Part shown: piece by piece, positions 15,874 to 25,583 of the stretch
How the letters are laid out: the number at the start of each line of letters is the position of its first letter
How positions within the stretch are numbered: position 1 is the stretch's first letter
Assembly: GCF_014841215.1 (NCBI RefSeq)
Contig: NZ_JACYTR010000014.1
Coordinates: 1-64,000 of the forward strand
Reading direction: 5' to 3'
DNA from: Pseudomarimonas arenosa
Lineage (GTDB): Bacteria; Pseudomonadota; Gammaproteobacteria; Xanthomonadales; Xanthomonadaceae
Length of the DNA stretch: 64,000 bases
Notes under the pieces: generated by a model
Told to the model about the DNA's origin: nothing
Databases searched by the model: none
Seen by the model: the letters and a program-made list of their open reading frames with translations, nothing else
Made by a program: the position numbers and the translations under genes

Positions 15874-18800
15874 AGGATTCCTTGCTGACCATCTATCGGG
15901 AGGTCGCCGAAGGCCGTCTCGCCCAGGCCGAAGCGCTGGTGCGAATCAAGGCTCTGAAACGACAGGCGTCCGATGCCGCGCAGGGTGTTGTGCTGGCGAC
16001 ACCCGAATGGGGCTTCGCAGCGGCGGCCTCAGTCCAGGCACAACCGGTTGACAGGATTTTCCTCTGGGGCGTCGATCCGGCAGTGGCCGCGACCTTGAAG
16101 AAGGCGCGTGCAGACACGCAAATCGAAGCGTTCGTGCCCCCGGCGGACGTCACCGCTGCGGACGGAAGCTTCACCGATGCCGCGCTGCAGGGGCTTTCGG
16201 CGATCCAGTCGATGCTGGCGGGCGGGCGGGCTATTCGCGCGCTGGTATTGGTTGCCGATGAGACGGTCGCTTGCGGCTTCGATGCCATGTTCAGGACGGC
16301 AATGGAGGAAACGCCGGCCCTGTTTGCACGCGTGATCAGGGTGCCAAGCGATGTCGATGCCGCCGAGCTGGAGCAGATCGTGCGTGACGAATCCTGCACC
16401 GATTCGCCGCGCGGCGCGGCGGTTCGCCATGTGCGTGAGGCCGGCAGCCTGCGCCGCGAAGTGCTGCGTTGGCGCGTGCTGGGACAGCATCCCGAAGGCC
16501 AGACGCAGAGCGCAGCGCCAGTGGCATTCAAGGAAGGCGGCTGCTATCTGATCACTGGCGGTGCCGGCGGCATCGGCCTGCAGTTCGCGCGCGAGATCGT
16601 CGCTCAGTGCCGCTCCGCGCGCATCCTGCTGGCGGGACGCTCGACGCTCACGCCCGAAGGGCGCCGCAGCCTGGATGCGTTGGCGACCCCGCGCCACCGG
16701 ATCGACTACGTCGAGCTCGACGTGGCCGATCGCAACGCGGTCGACACCCTGGTGGCTCAGTTGCGGACCGAGGGCCAGCCGCTGCACGGCATCCTGCACT
16801 GCGCCGGCATCCTTAACGACGGGTTCATCCTGCGCAAAACGCCGTCAACGTTTGCCTCGGTGCTGGCGCCGAAGGTCGCCGGTCTCGTCAATCTCGATCT
16901 GGCGACGCGCGACATGCCGCTGGATTTCATCCTGCTGTGTTCGTCTTTCGCCGCCTGCTGGGGCATCGTCGGTCAGGTCGATTACGCCGCCGCCAATGCC
17001 TTCATGGACGCATTCGCCGAGCAGCGCAACCGTCTCGCAGCACGCGGCGAACGCCAAGGCCGCTCGCTGTCGGCGAACTGGCCGCTGTGGCAGGACGGCG
17101 GGATGCGCATGGACGCCGCCACCCACGAGCGGCTGCACAACCACACCGGCATGCGTCCGCTGTCGACCGCTTCTGCGATGCGCGCGATGTACCGTGGTTT
17201 CGAGCTTTCCGCCGAGCGTCTGCTGGTGATGGAAGGCGAGCTTTCGGCGATGCGGGCACTGCTCGCTGCGACCGATTCGCTGGCCCACTCAGCGACGCGT
17301 TCCACCAGCCAGTCCAAGACCAGTTCCGCAACGGCATCCGCGGTTGAAGCTGCGTACGCGACCGCGCCTCAGGAACAGGAAACGGCCGTGGCCTCCGCGT
17401 CGAGCATGGACGACGTTCTGCGCGAGAAAGCGCTGGATTACCTCTGTCGGCAGCTCTCCCAGGTGCTGAAGATTCCCGCCGCCCGGCTGCGGCCGCAGGC
17501 GCCGCTGGAGCAGTACGGCATCGATTCGATCCTGGCGATGAAGCTGGTGACCCACCTCGAAACGATCTTCGGCAGGCTGCCGAAAACGCTGGCGTTTGAA
17601 TACCAGACCATCGCCCAGCTCAACGAGTACTTCTGCACGGCGCATGCGCAGCGCCTGATCGCTCTGTTGTCGCCGCCCGTGCCCGCCGTGGTCGTGCCAT
17701 CCAGAACCGATCCGTCCGCGAAAAGCCCATTCGAGTTGGGCCCTGCCGCATCGGCCACCCGATCGTTGCTGCCCGGCAAGCGCAAGGCGCCTCCCGCGTT
17801 CGACGCCATGCAGTCGCAGCCGGCGGCACGAATCACTGACGCAGCAAACGCGGACGCCGTCGTAGCGATGACAGGCATCGATAGTCCAGTCATCGACGAT
17901 GAATCGATGTGTGGTGTGGCGCGTCACCACGAAAGCATTGCCATCGTCGGCATCAGCGGCCGCTATCCGGATGCCTGGGATCTGGACCACTACTGGCGCA
18001 ACCTGTCGCAGGGTGTGGACTGCATCCGCGAAATCCCCGCCGATCGCTGGCGCTGGCAGGACCACTATCGTCATCCCGAAGACGGCGACGCGCCGGTCAC
18101 CGGACAGCACAGCAGCCGCTGGGGCGGATTCATCGACGGCGCCTACGAATTTGATCCGCGCTTTTTCAGCATCACGCCGAGAGATGCCGAACAGATCGAC
18201 CCGCAAGAGCGACTATTCCTGCAGCACGCCTGGATGGCGATCGAGGATGCGGGCTATACCCGCGCCGCGCTGCAGGCCTGCCGCGGCGGCCAAGTGGGCG
18301 TGTATGCCGGAGTGATGTACGGCGAATACAACCGCTCGGGCAGCCTGGCCAGCATCGCCAACCGGGTGTCCTACGTTTTCGACCTGCACGGGCCGAGCAT
18401 GACGCTGGACACCATGTGCTCGTCGTCGCTGACCGCGATCCATCTCGCCTGCCAGGATCTGAAGCAGGGTCGCACCGACATGGCCTTGGCCGGCGGCGTC
18501 AATCTCAGCCTGCATCCGGGCAAGTATGCGATGCTCAGCGCCGGCCAATTCATTTCCAGCGACGGCCACTGCCAGAGCTTCGGCGAAGGTGGCGACGGCT
18601 ACATTCCGGGCGAAGGCGTGGGCGTGGTGGTGCTGAAGCGTCTGTCCGACGCCCTGCGCGACGGCGATGCCATCCATGCGGTGATCCGCGGCAGCGCGCT
18701 GAATCACGGCGGCAAGACCAATGGCTACACGGTGCCCAATCCGCAGGCACAGGCCGCGGTGATCTCGGCAGCGCTGAAGGATGCCGGCGTCGATGCGCGG

Positions 18801-21800
18801 CAGATCAGCTATATCGAAGCGCACGGTACCGGTACCAAGCTCGGCGATCCGATCGAGATCGCGGCCCTTAGCAAGGCGTTCCGCGAACACACTGCAGACG
18901 CGGGTTTCTGCCTGATCGGGTCGGCGAAGTCGAACATCGGTCACTGCGAATCGGCGGCCGGAATCGCCGGGCTGACCAAGGTCATCCTGCAGATGCGGCA
19001 TCGTCAGATCGTGCCCTCGCTGCATTCGCAGCGATTGAATCCCAACATCGATTTCGCCAGCACGCCGTTCGAGGTCAACCAGCGCCTGCGGCCGTGGAAT
19101 GCGCCGGTGATCGACGGCAGGGAAGCACCGCTGATTGCGGGTATTTCCTCGTTCGGTGCCGGCGGCGGCAACGCCCATCTGATCGTCGAAGCCTATGCCG
19201 GCGCTTCCCGGAATGAACACTCCGTTTCGACGGGGCCCTGTGCGGTGCTGCTGTCGGCGCGCAGCCTGGCGCAGCTGCGGCAGAAGGCGGCGGCACTGAA
19301 GGTGTTCGTCGAAGCCAATGCCGACATCGACCTGCGCGACCTGGCCTACACCCTGCAGCTTGGGCGCGAGGCGATGGACGAGCGCCTGGCCATGCGGGTG
19401 GATTCGCGCGCCGACCTGATCGACAAGCTCGCCGCCTTCCTCGCCGACGAGTCGCCCGAGGACGGCGCGCTCGCCGACGACCTCTACTACGCGCAGTCGC
19501 GCCGCCACCGCGAGAGCATCGCGCTGTTCAGCGACGACCGAGATCTCCAGGCCAGCGTCGATGGCTGGTTCGTTGCCGGCAAGCTGTCGCGGCTGCTCGA
19601 TATCTGGAGTAAAGGTCTCAACCTCGACTGGTCGAAGCTGCACAACGCACCGTTGCCGCGGCGCATGCACCTCCCTGTGTATCCGTTCGCGCGCGAACGC
19701 TACCGGCGTGAGGAATCCATGGACGCGCCGGTCGGCGCCGGGGCGGCGCAGGCGATCCATTCGCCACTGCATTCGCTCGTTCACCGCAACGCGTCCAAGC
19801 CAGGGCAGCAGCGCTACATCAGTCATTTCCGCGCCGACGATCCGCGGATCACCGGTCTCAGAGCCCAGGGGCGCGTGATCCTTGCGCGCGGTCTGCAGCT
19901 CGAAGCGGCCCGGGCCGCGCTGGTGGACGGGCTGGACACACCTGCGCAGGACCCGTTCGAACCGGGCAGGGCCTGGGTGTTGCGCGACGTGCGATTCGGT
20001 GCGCCGCGGTCGATGCCCGAGGCGATCGAGCTGGAGATCGCGGTGCTGCCGCCGGGCCATGGGCTACGTCCCGAACCTCAGGTAGCGGCGTTCGAACTGT
20101 CTGCGCCCGCCGATGGCCATGTGTTGTGCCAAGGCCTGCTTGATACCAGCGCCGAGTCGGCCGCGCCCATGCTCGACATCTCCGCGCTGTCGCGTGCTGC
20201 CTCGATGCTGTTTGCCGACCGTGCCGCGCTGATCGAAGCGCAGCGCGCGATTGGACTTGAAGCCGACGCGCCTTATGCGGTCGTCGCGTCGGTCCAGCGC
20301 GCCGCGGATGGACTGTGGCTGACGTTTGAACCGGCCGATGCAGCGAACACCGTGTTCGCGGACTGCGCGATCGACCCGTCCGCCGTCGATGCGGCGATGC
20401 TCGCCGCACACTGGCTGACTCCCTCGCCGGATATCCTGCATCTGCCTGCAAGCTTCGCCGAGATGCGCGTGCATGCTGCGCGCGGTCGCCCGCGTTACGC
20501 ATGGATCCGTCGGCACGCCGCAACGCGGCGCAACGATGCCCCGTGCGTCGATGTGTCCCTGTGTGGTGACGACGGTGCCGTGCTCATCGAAATCACCGCG
20601 CTGACCTTGCTGCCCGCCGTGGCGCTTGCCGCGCCTCGTAGTGAACCCACCGCGCCTGCTGCGGCGGCGGTGGCCGCCGCGGCCCCGCAGCTTGCGCCGC
20701 AGCCGATGCTGCGCGAGCGCATGCCGGATCGCCGGTTCGAAGGCCGCGCATCGCAGCAGGACCATGCGGTGCACGTCGACGTGCAGTCAGGGTCGTTCGC
20801 CGCCAGGCTGCAAAAACCCGGCGCGATCGCGCTGCCATCGACCGCGCAGATCGTGGCCGGCGCGGCGGCCACGCTGGACAAACCCTCGCTGTCGCTTTCA
20901 ATGCAGGGCGCTGCGCTGCGGGTAAATGGCGATGATCAGGCGCACAGCGAAAAGACCTCGGCTGCATCGGTACTGCTGCGCGATCGCGGCGACGGCATCT
21001 TTGCGCTGCGTTTGCCTGCGCCTGAAGATGCCTTGAATTCCGCACTGGTCGATGCGCTGCGACCGGCCCTGACGCATGCGGCCGCGCTGCCCTCACTGAA
21101 GGCGCTGCTGATTGAAAGCGATGAGCGCGTCTTTCTGGGTGACGTCGAGGCGGCGCTCGATCACGAGGCCACGCACGCGCTGCTGCGCGAGCTGGCCGCG
21201 TTTCCTGCGCCAACGCTGGCCCTGCTCAGCGGCGCGGCGCTCAACACCGGCTTCCAACTCGCCTGTGCCTGCGACCTCGTCATCGCGGTCGACGACCAGG
21301 ACTACGGTTTCGCCACAGCGCAATCAGGATCGACGGCCGCCGATGCCGCCACGCAGCGCGACTGGCTTGCGGCGCGCTTCGGCCAACCGCTGGCATCGCA
21401 GTTGGCAAACCGCGACGGTCCGCTCAGCGGCCGCGAACTGCAGGCGGCCGGGTGGGGCGCGGTGGTGGTGTCGCGCAGCGAGTTCGACGCCACGGTGGAA
21501 AAGTACTGCAGCCAGCTCGCCGACAAATCCGCCGACGCGCTGCGGCTGCTGAAACAACACTTGGCTCGCGAGTTCGCTGCCGGCTTTGCCGCGGCCGCAT
21601 CCGCCAGCGACGCGCTGCTGCAGGAACTCGCGGACAGCAGCTCGGCCGAGAGCGGCGCGAAGATTGACGCTCAATCGACCGACAACGCTATCGAAACCGG
21701 TACGCTGACCCTGGCCTCGTCGGTGATCCAGGCCAGCGTCGATGCCGACGGCGTCGTGCTGGTGCGTCTTGAAGACCGCGACGCGCGCAACATGTTCTCC

Positions 21801-24800
21801 GATGCGCTGATCGCCGGGCTGCAGGAAGTATTCGAGCGCATCGACGCTTCGCTGGCGTGCAAGGTTGTCGTGCTCACCGGCTACGACAGCTATTTTGCTT
21901 CCGGCGGCACCCGCGACGGCCTGAAGGCGATCCAGCAGGGCAAGGTACGCTTTACCGACCAGGACGTGTTCCAACTGCCGATGCGCTGCCCGCTGCCGGT
22001 GATTGCGGCGATGCAGGGCCACGGCATCGGCGCCGGCTGGACCCTCGGGCTGTTCTGCGACAGCGTGCTTTTCAGCGAGGAAAGCCGCTACCTCAGCCCG
22101 TACATGAACTTCGGGTTCACGCCCGGCGCCGGAGCCACCGGCATCCTGCCGCTCCGGCTGGGTTTTGATCTGGCCCGCGACAGCCTGTTCACCGGGCGCG
22201 AGATCACCGGCGCGGAACTGGCGCGGCGCAATCCGTCGTTGACCGTGTTGCCGCGCGATCGCGTGCTGGACGAAGCGCTGGCCCTGGCGCGCAGCATTGC
22301 CGGGCACGCGCGCGCCGATCTGCTGGCCTGGAAGGCCGCGCGCATGGCGCCGCAGTTCGAAGCCTGGCAGGCGCTGTTCACGCGCGAAGTCGCGATGCAC
22401 GAAACCACCCTGGTGGGGCAGGCCGACGCGCTGCAGCGCATCGAACAGCGCTTCGCGCCGTCGCAGACCGAACCAGAGGCAGCCGCATTAGAGGCAGCGG
22501 TAGGCGCTGCGTCGCGTCGCCCGCCCGCCGCCATGGCTGCTCTACCGAACGATGTCCTGCCGATCATCCGCCGCCTGCTGGCCGAAGAACTGCGCGTGGA
22601 TGAAGCCGAGATCGAGGCGCTCACGCCCTTCGTCGAATTGGGCCTGGATTCGATCTCCAGCGTCACCTGGATCGGTCGGATCAACGCGCACTTCGGCCTG
22701 GCGATCGAAGCGACCAAGGTCTACAGCTATCCGAACCTGCATACGTTCGCCAAGCACATCGGCGAACAGCTCGCGACCGATGCGCAGTCCGGCCAGACTG
22801 CCGATGCGGCCGTCGCCAGCACCGCGGAGGCGCCGACGACCTCGCAGGCCGCCAAGCCACAGCGCGGGTCTGCGTCCTTATCAACGTCCGTGTCATCCGC
22901 GGTGAGCATCGACCTTGGTGCCGTGCGTCGCACGCTGATCGATCTGCTGGCGCAGGAGCTGCGGCAGACGCCCGATAGCATCGATGCCAATGGCAGTTTC
23001 GTCGACCTGGGTCTCGACTCGATTTCCGGTGTCACCTGGGTACGCGCGATCAACCAGCGCTACGACACCTCCATCGAGGCGACCCGCGTCTACACTTACC
23101 CAACCGTCGAACAGTTCGCGCGCCTGGTGTGCGACACGCTCGCGCAGCGGGTCGCAGCGGACGCACCGGTCGCCGCCGGCCCGCATGCCACGGCGCCCGC
23201 TGCGACGGCGCAACCCGCAGCGGACAGCGCCGCCATCGAACCGTTCGCACCGTCCGCCTGGCCGGTGCTGGTGTCCTGGCGCAGTGCAGACCTGACCGCG
23301 GTCGCGGCGCCAGCGCCAGCGGCCGCAATCGGCATGCACCCCACCGAGATCGCGGTGATCGGCATGGCCGGTCGCTTCCCGATGGCGAAGGATGTCGACA
23401 GCTTCTGGGACAACATCGTCAACGGTCGCAACTGCATCAGTGAAATTCCGCCTTCGCGCTGGGATACCCGCGACTACTACGTCGAAGGGCAGCCCGGGCT
23501 CGGCCAGAGCAATTCGAAGTGGATGGGCGTGCTGGAAGGGCACGACCGCTTCGATCCGCTGTTCTTCGGCCTGTCGCCGTTGGAAGCCGAAGCCATGGAT
23601 CCGCAGCAGCGCCTCTTCCTGCAGTGCTGCTGGCATGGCATGGAGAACGCCGGCTACACCGCGGAACGTTTGTCCGGCAGCCGGTGCGGCGTGTTCGTCG
23701 GCTGCGCCTATGGCGACTACAACCTGCTCTCGCGCGAACTGCAGGTTAGCGCACTCGGGTTCACCGGCGTCGCCGCCTCGATCCTCGCGGCGCGGGTGTC
23801 GTACTTCATGAACCTGCAGGGGCCGTGCGTGTCGATCGACACCGCATGCTCATCGTCCCTGGTGGCGATCGCCTCGGCCTGCGACAGCCTGGTCAGCGGC
23901 GCATCGGACATCGCGCTCGCTGGCGGGGTGTACGTGATGGCCAATGCCGACATGTTCCTGAAGACCGCGAGTGCGGGCATGCTCTCGCCGGACGGACGCT
24001 GCTACACCTTCGATCAGCGCGCGAACGGGTTCGTACCAGGCGAAGGCGTCGGCGTGGTCATGCTCAAGCGCCTGGCCGACGCCGAACGCGACGGCGACAC
24101 CATCCTCGGCGTGGTGCGCGGCTGGGGCGTGAACCAGGACGGCCGCACCAATGGCATCACCGCGCCGAATGCGGAATCGCAGCAGCGTCTGATGCGCGAC
24201 GTCTACGACCGCTTCGGCATCGATCCCGGCCGCATCGAACTGGTCGAAGCGCACGGTACTGGCACCAAGCTGGGTGACCCGATCGAAATCGACGGGTTGA
24301 AGTCGGCGTTCTTGCAAGCGACCCAGCCGGCGACCGACCGCCGGCAGTACTGCGCGATCGGCTCGGTGAAGACCAACATCGGCCATTGCCTGACCGCCGC
24401 CGGCGTGTCCGGCTTCATCAAGCTGCTGCTGGCGCTGAAGCACCGCACGCTGCCGCCCAGCGCCAACTTCGAGACGCCGAACGAGCACATCGATCTCGAC
24501 GCCAGCCCGTTCTTCGTCAACACGGTTGCCCGTGACTGGACTTCGCCCGACGGCATAGCGCGTCACGCTGCGATCAGCAGCTTCGGCTTCAGCGGCACCA
24601 ATGCCCACCTGGTGCTGGCCGAACACCAACCGACCACGCCGCTGTCGACTGTTGCCGTCGCGTCGACGATGGCGCCGGATGCCGGCTGCGTCGTGCCGCT
24701 GTCGGCGCGCACGCCCGAGCAACTGCTGCGCAAGGCGCAGGATCTACGCGACCTGCTGCAGTCTGGTGCCGCCAGCGATCTGGCCGCGCTGGCCTACAGC

Positions 24801-25529
24801 CTGCAGTGCCATCGCGACCCGATGGACGAACGACTGGGCTTCGTGGCGCACAGCGTGCCGGACATCATCGACACCTTGGGCGCCTACATCGACGCCACAG
24901 CGGCGAACCGGCCGCTGCCGCCTGGCGTGTTCGCCGCGCATGTGCGGCAGGGCCGCGAAGGCGTGCGTCTGCTCAACGAAGACGCCGGCATGTCGGCCCT
25001 GGTGATCGACAAGTGCATCGCCGACGGCAATGCACTGAAGCTGTGCGAACTGTGGGTTAAGGGTCTGGCGCTGGACTGGCGCCGGCTGTACGGCGCGCGC
25101 AGGCCGCCGAGGGTCGCCCTGCCGCCGTATCCGTTTGCCGATGACGCCTACTGGGTCGTCCCGAGTGAAAGCCTTGCTGCGCCAACGCCGGGCCGCGCTG
25201 CCGCTGAGGCTCGGCATCTGCATCCGCTGCTGCAGCAGCAAATCGCTGATCTGAGCGCGCAGGGCTACCGGCCGGCGGCCCATGCACAGGACGCGGACAG
25301 CGTGCGGCGGACCGAGCGGATCCATCTGCCGACCTACGCCTTCGCACGCATGCATTGCTGGCTTCCGTCGGAGGAGAAGCCGGGTGCGGCCAACGGTGCG
25401 GCCACGGCCGCGCCGCCGCCCGACGGGTACCTGAACAACCTGGACATCATCGCCGGGCTGTTCGCGGAACTGGAGGAGGAAACGATGAGCGCCGCGGAAG
25501 TGGCGGCGCGGGTGAAGCAATTGGCTTGA
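15870..25529 (+). CDS. Trans-AT PKS B: KR-ACP-KS3-dDH-ECH-ECH2-ACP-ACP-KS4
   Basis: A 3,219-residue PKS whose ATG overlaps the stop of PKS A by four bases. The N-terminus looks like a docking helix and is followed by a KR (GGAGGIG near 227, Tyr372) that completes the module begun by KS2-DH on PKS A. Then ACP (Ser553); KS3 about 690-1109 (Cys850 in DTMCSSS); a DH-like region about 1296-1577 without the catalytic His; a divergent crotonase about 1686-1927; a PksI-like ECH2 about 1944-2195 (EVAMH); tandem Trp-flagged ACPs, Ser2261 and Ser2384; KS4 about 2493-2917 (Cys2660). After KS4 only a short HPLL-like remnant and a probable docking tail follow. KS3 with ECH2 and flagged ACPs forms the second beta-branching module. 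The KR has Asp at the LDD position, suggesting B-type stereochemistry. Confidence 0.95.
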   Translation: MKDSLLTIYREVAEGRLAQAEALVRIKALKRQASDAAQGVVLATPEWGFAAAASVQAQPVDRIFLWGVDPAVAATLKKARADTQIEAFVPPADVTAADGSFTDAALQGLSAIQSMLAGGRAIRALVLVADETVACGFDAMFRTAMEETPALFARVIRVPSDVDAAELEQIVRDESCTDSPRGAAVRHVREAGSLRREVLRWRVLGQHPEGQTQSAAPVAFKEGGCYLITGGAGGIGLQFAREIVAQCRSARILLAGRSTLTPEGRRSLDALATPRHRIDYVELDVADRNAVDTLVAQLRTEGQPLHGILHCAGILNDGFILRKTPSTFASVLAPKVAGLVNLDLATRDMPLDFILLCSSFAACWGIVGQVDYAAANAFMDAFAEQRNRLAARGERQGRSLSANWPLWQDGGMRMDAATHERLHNHTGMRPLSTASAMRAMYRGFELSAERLLVMEGELSAMRALLAATDSLAHSATRSTSQSKTSSATASAVEAAYATAPQEQETAVASASSMDDVLREKALDYLCRQLSQVLKIPAARLRPQAPLEQYGIDSILAMKLVTHLETIFGRLPKTLAFEYQTIAQLNEYFCTAHAQRLIALLSPPVPAVVVPSRTDPSAKSPFELGPAASATRSLLPGKRKAPPAFDAMQSQPAARITDAANADAVVAMTGIDSPVIDDESMCGVARHHESIAIVGISGRYPDAWDLDHYWRNLSQGVDCIREIPADRWRWQDHYRHPEDGDAPVTGQHSSRWGGFIDGAYEFDPRFFSITPRDAEQIDPQERLFLQHAWMAIEDAGYTRAALQACRGGQVGVYAGVMYGEYNRSGSLASIANRVSYVFDLHGPSMTLDTMCSSSLTAIHLACQDLKQGRTDMALAGGVNLSLHPGKYAMLSAGQFISSDGHCQSFGEGGDGYIPGEGVGVVVLKRLSDALRDGDAIHAVIRGSALNHGGKTNGYTVPNPQAQAAVISAALKDAGVDARQISYIEAHGTGTKLGDPIEIAALSKAFREHTADAGFCLIGSAKSNIGHCESAAGIAGLTKVILQMRHRQIVPSLHSQRLNPNIDFASTPFEVNQRLRPWNAPVIDGREAPLIAGISSFGAGGGNAHLIVEAYAGASRNEHSVSTGPCAVLLSARSLAQLRQKAAALKVFVEANADIDLRDLAYTLQLGREAMDERLAMRVDSRADLIDKLAAFLADESPEDGALADDLYYAQSRRHRESIALFSDDRDLQASVDGWFVAGKLSRLLDIWSKGLNLDWSKLHNAPLPRRMHLPVYPFARERYRREESMDAPVGAGAAQAIHSPLHSLVHRNASKPGQQRYISHFRADDPRITGLRAQGRVILARGLQLEAARAALVDGLDTPAQDPFEPGRAWVLRDVRFGAPRSMPEAIELEIAVLPPGHGLRPEPQVAAFELSAPADGHVLCQGLLDTSAESAAPMLDISALSRAASMLFADRAALIEAQRAIGLEADAPYAVVASVQRAADGLWLTFEPADAANTVFADCAIDPSAVDAAMLAAHWLTPSPDILHLPASFAEMRVHAARGRPRYAWIRRHAATRRNDAPCVDVSLCGDDGAVLIEITALTLLPAVALAAPRSEPTAPAAAAVAAAAPQLAPQPMLRERMPDRRFEGRASQQDHAVHVDVQSGSFAARLQKPGAIALPSTAQIVAGAAATLDKPSLSLSMQGAALRVNGDDQAHSEKTSAASVLLRDRGDGIFALRLPAPEDALNSALVDALRPALTHAAALPSLKALLIESDERVFLGDVEAALDHEATHALLRELAAFPAPTLALLSGAALNTGFQLACACDLVIAVDDQDYGFATAQSGSTAADAATQRDWLAARFGQPLASQLANRDGPLSGRELQAAGWGAVVVSRSEFDATVEKYCSQLADKSADALRLLKQHLAREFAAGFAAAASASDALLQELADSSSAESGAKIDAQSTDNAIETGTLTLASSVIQASVDADGVVLVRLEDRDARNMFSDALIAGLQEVFERIDASLACKVVVLTGYDSYFASGGTRDGLKAIQQGKVRFTDQDVFQLPMRCPLPVIAAMQGHGIGAGWTLGLFCDSVLFSEESRYLSPYMNFGFTPGAGATGILPLRLGFDLARDSLFTGREITGAELARRNPSLTVLPRDRVLDEALALARSIAGHARADLLAWKAARMAPQFEAWQALFTREVAMHETTLVGQADALQRIEQRFAPSQTEPEAAALEAAVGAASRRPPAAMAALPNDVLPIIRRLLAEELRVDEAEIEALTPFVELGLDSISSVTWIGRINAHFGLAIEATKVYSYPNLHTFAKHIGEQLATDAQSGQTADAAVASTAEAPTTSQAAKPQRGSASLSTSVSSAVSIDLGAVRRTLIDLLAQELRQTPDSIDANGSFVDLGLDSISGVTWVRAINQRYDTSIEATRVYTYPTVEQFARLVCDTLAQRVAADAPVAAGPHATAPAATAQPAADSAAIEPFAPSAWPVLVSWRSADLTAVAAPAPAAAIGMHPTEIAVIGMAGRFPMAKDVDSFWDNIVNGRNCISEIPPSRWDTRDYYVEGQPGLGQSNSKWMGVLEGHDRFDPLFFGLSPLEAEAMDPQQRLFLQCCWHGMENAGYTAERLSGSRCGVFVGCAYGDYNLLSRELQVSALGFTGVAASILAARVSYFMNLQGPCVSIDTACSSSLVAIASACDSLVSGASDIALAGGVYVMANADMFLKTASAGMLSPDGRCYTFDQRANGFVPGEGVGVVMLKRLADAERDGDTILGVVRGWGVNQDGRTNGITAPNAESQQRLMRDVYDRFGIDPGRIELVEAHGTGTKLGDPIEIDGLKSAFLQATQPATDRRQYCAIGSVKTNIGHCLTAAGVSGFIKLLLALKHRTLPPSANFETPNEHIDLDASPFFVNTVARDWTSPDGIARHAAISSFGFSGTNAHLVLAEHQPTTPLSTVAVASTMAPDAGCVVPLSARTPEQLLRKAQDLRDLLQSGAASDLAALAYSLQCHRDPMDERLGFVAHSVPDIIDTLGAYIDATAANRPLPPGVFAAHVRQGREGVRLLNEDAGMSALVIDKCIADGNALKLCELWVKGLALDWRRLYGARRPPRVALPPYPFADDAYWVVPSESLAAPTPGRAAAEARHLHPLLQQQIADLSAQGYRPAAHAQDADSVRRTERIHLPTYAFARMHCWLPSEEKPGAANGAATAAPPPDGYLNNLDIIAGLFAELEEETMSAAEVAARVKQLA
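18300..19080 (+). repeat. KS3 segment nearly identical to KS5 (copy 1)
   Basis: About 780 bases covering the C-terminal two thirds of KS3 align without gaps to 28851-29631 in PKS C and look over 90% identical by eye, including silent positions. Such local near-identity between KS domains with the same position before a beta-branching set points to gene conversion or recent module duplication. Confidence 0.85.
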
Positions 25530-25583
25530 GGCGGATGTTTGAAGGGTAGGGAAAGGCGTTAAGGACTTGAGAGAACGGATGGC

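Noticed and set aside
18213-20060. 615-residue reverse-strand open frame
   Set aside because: Lies wholly inside PKS B, opposite KS3. Long antisense frames are normal in GC-rich DNA; the translation is Arg/Gly/His-rich and matches no family.
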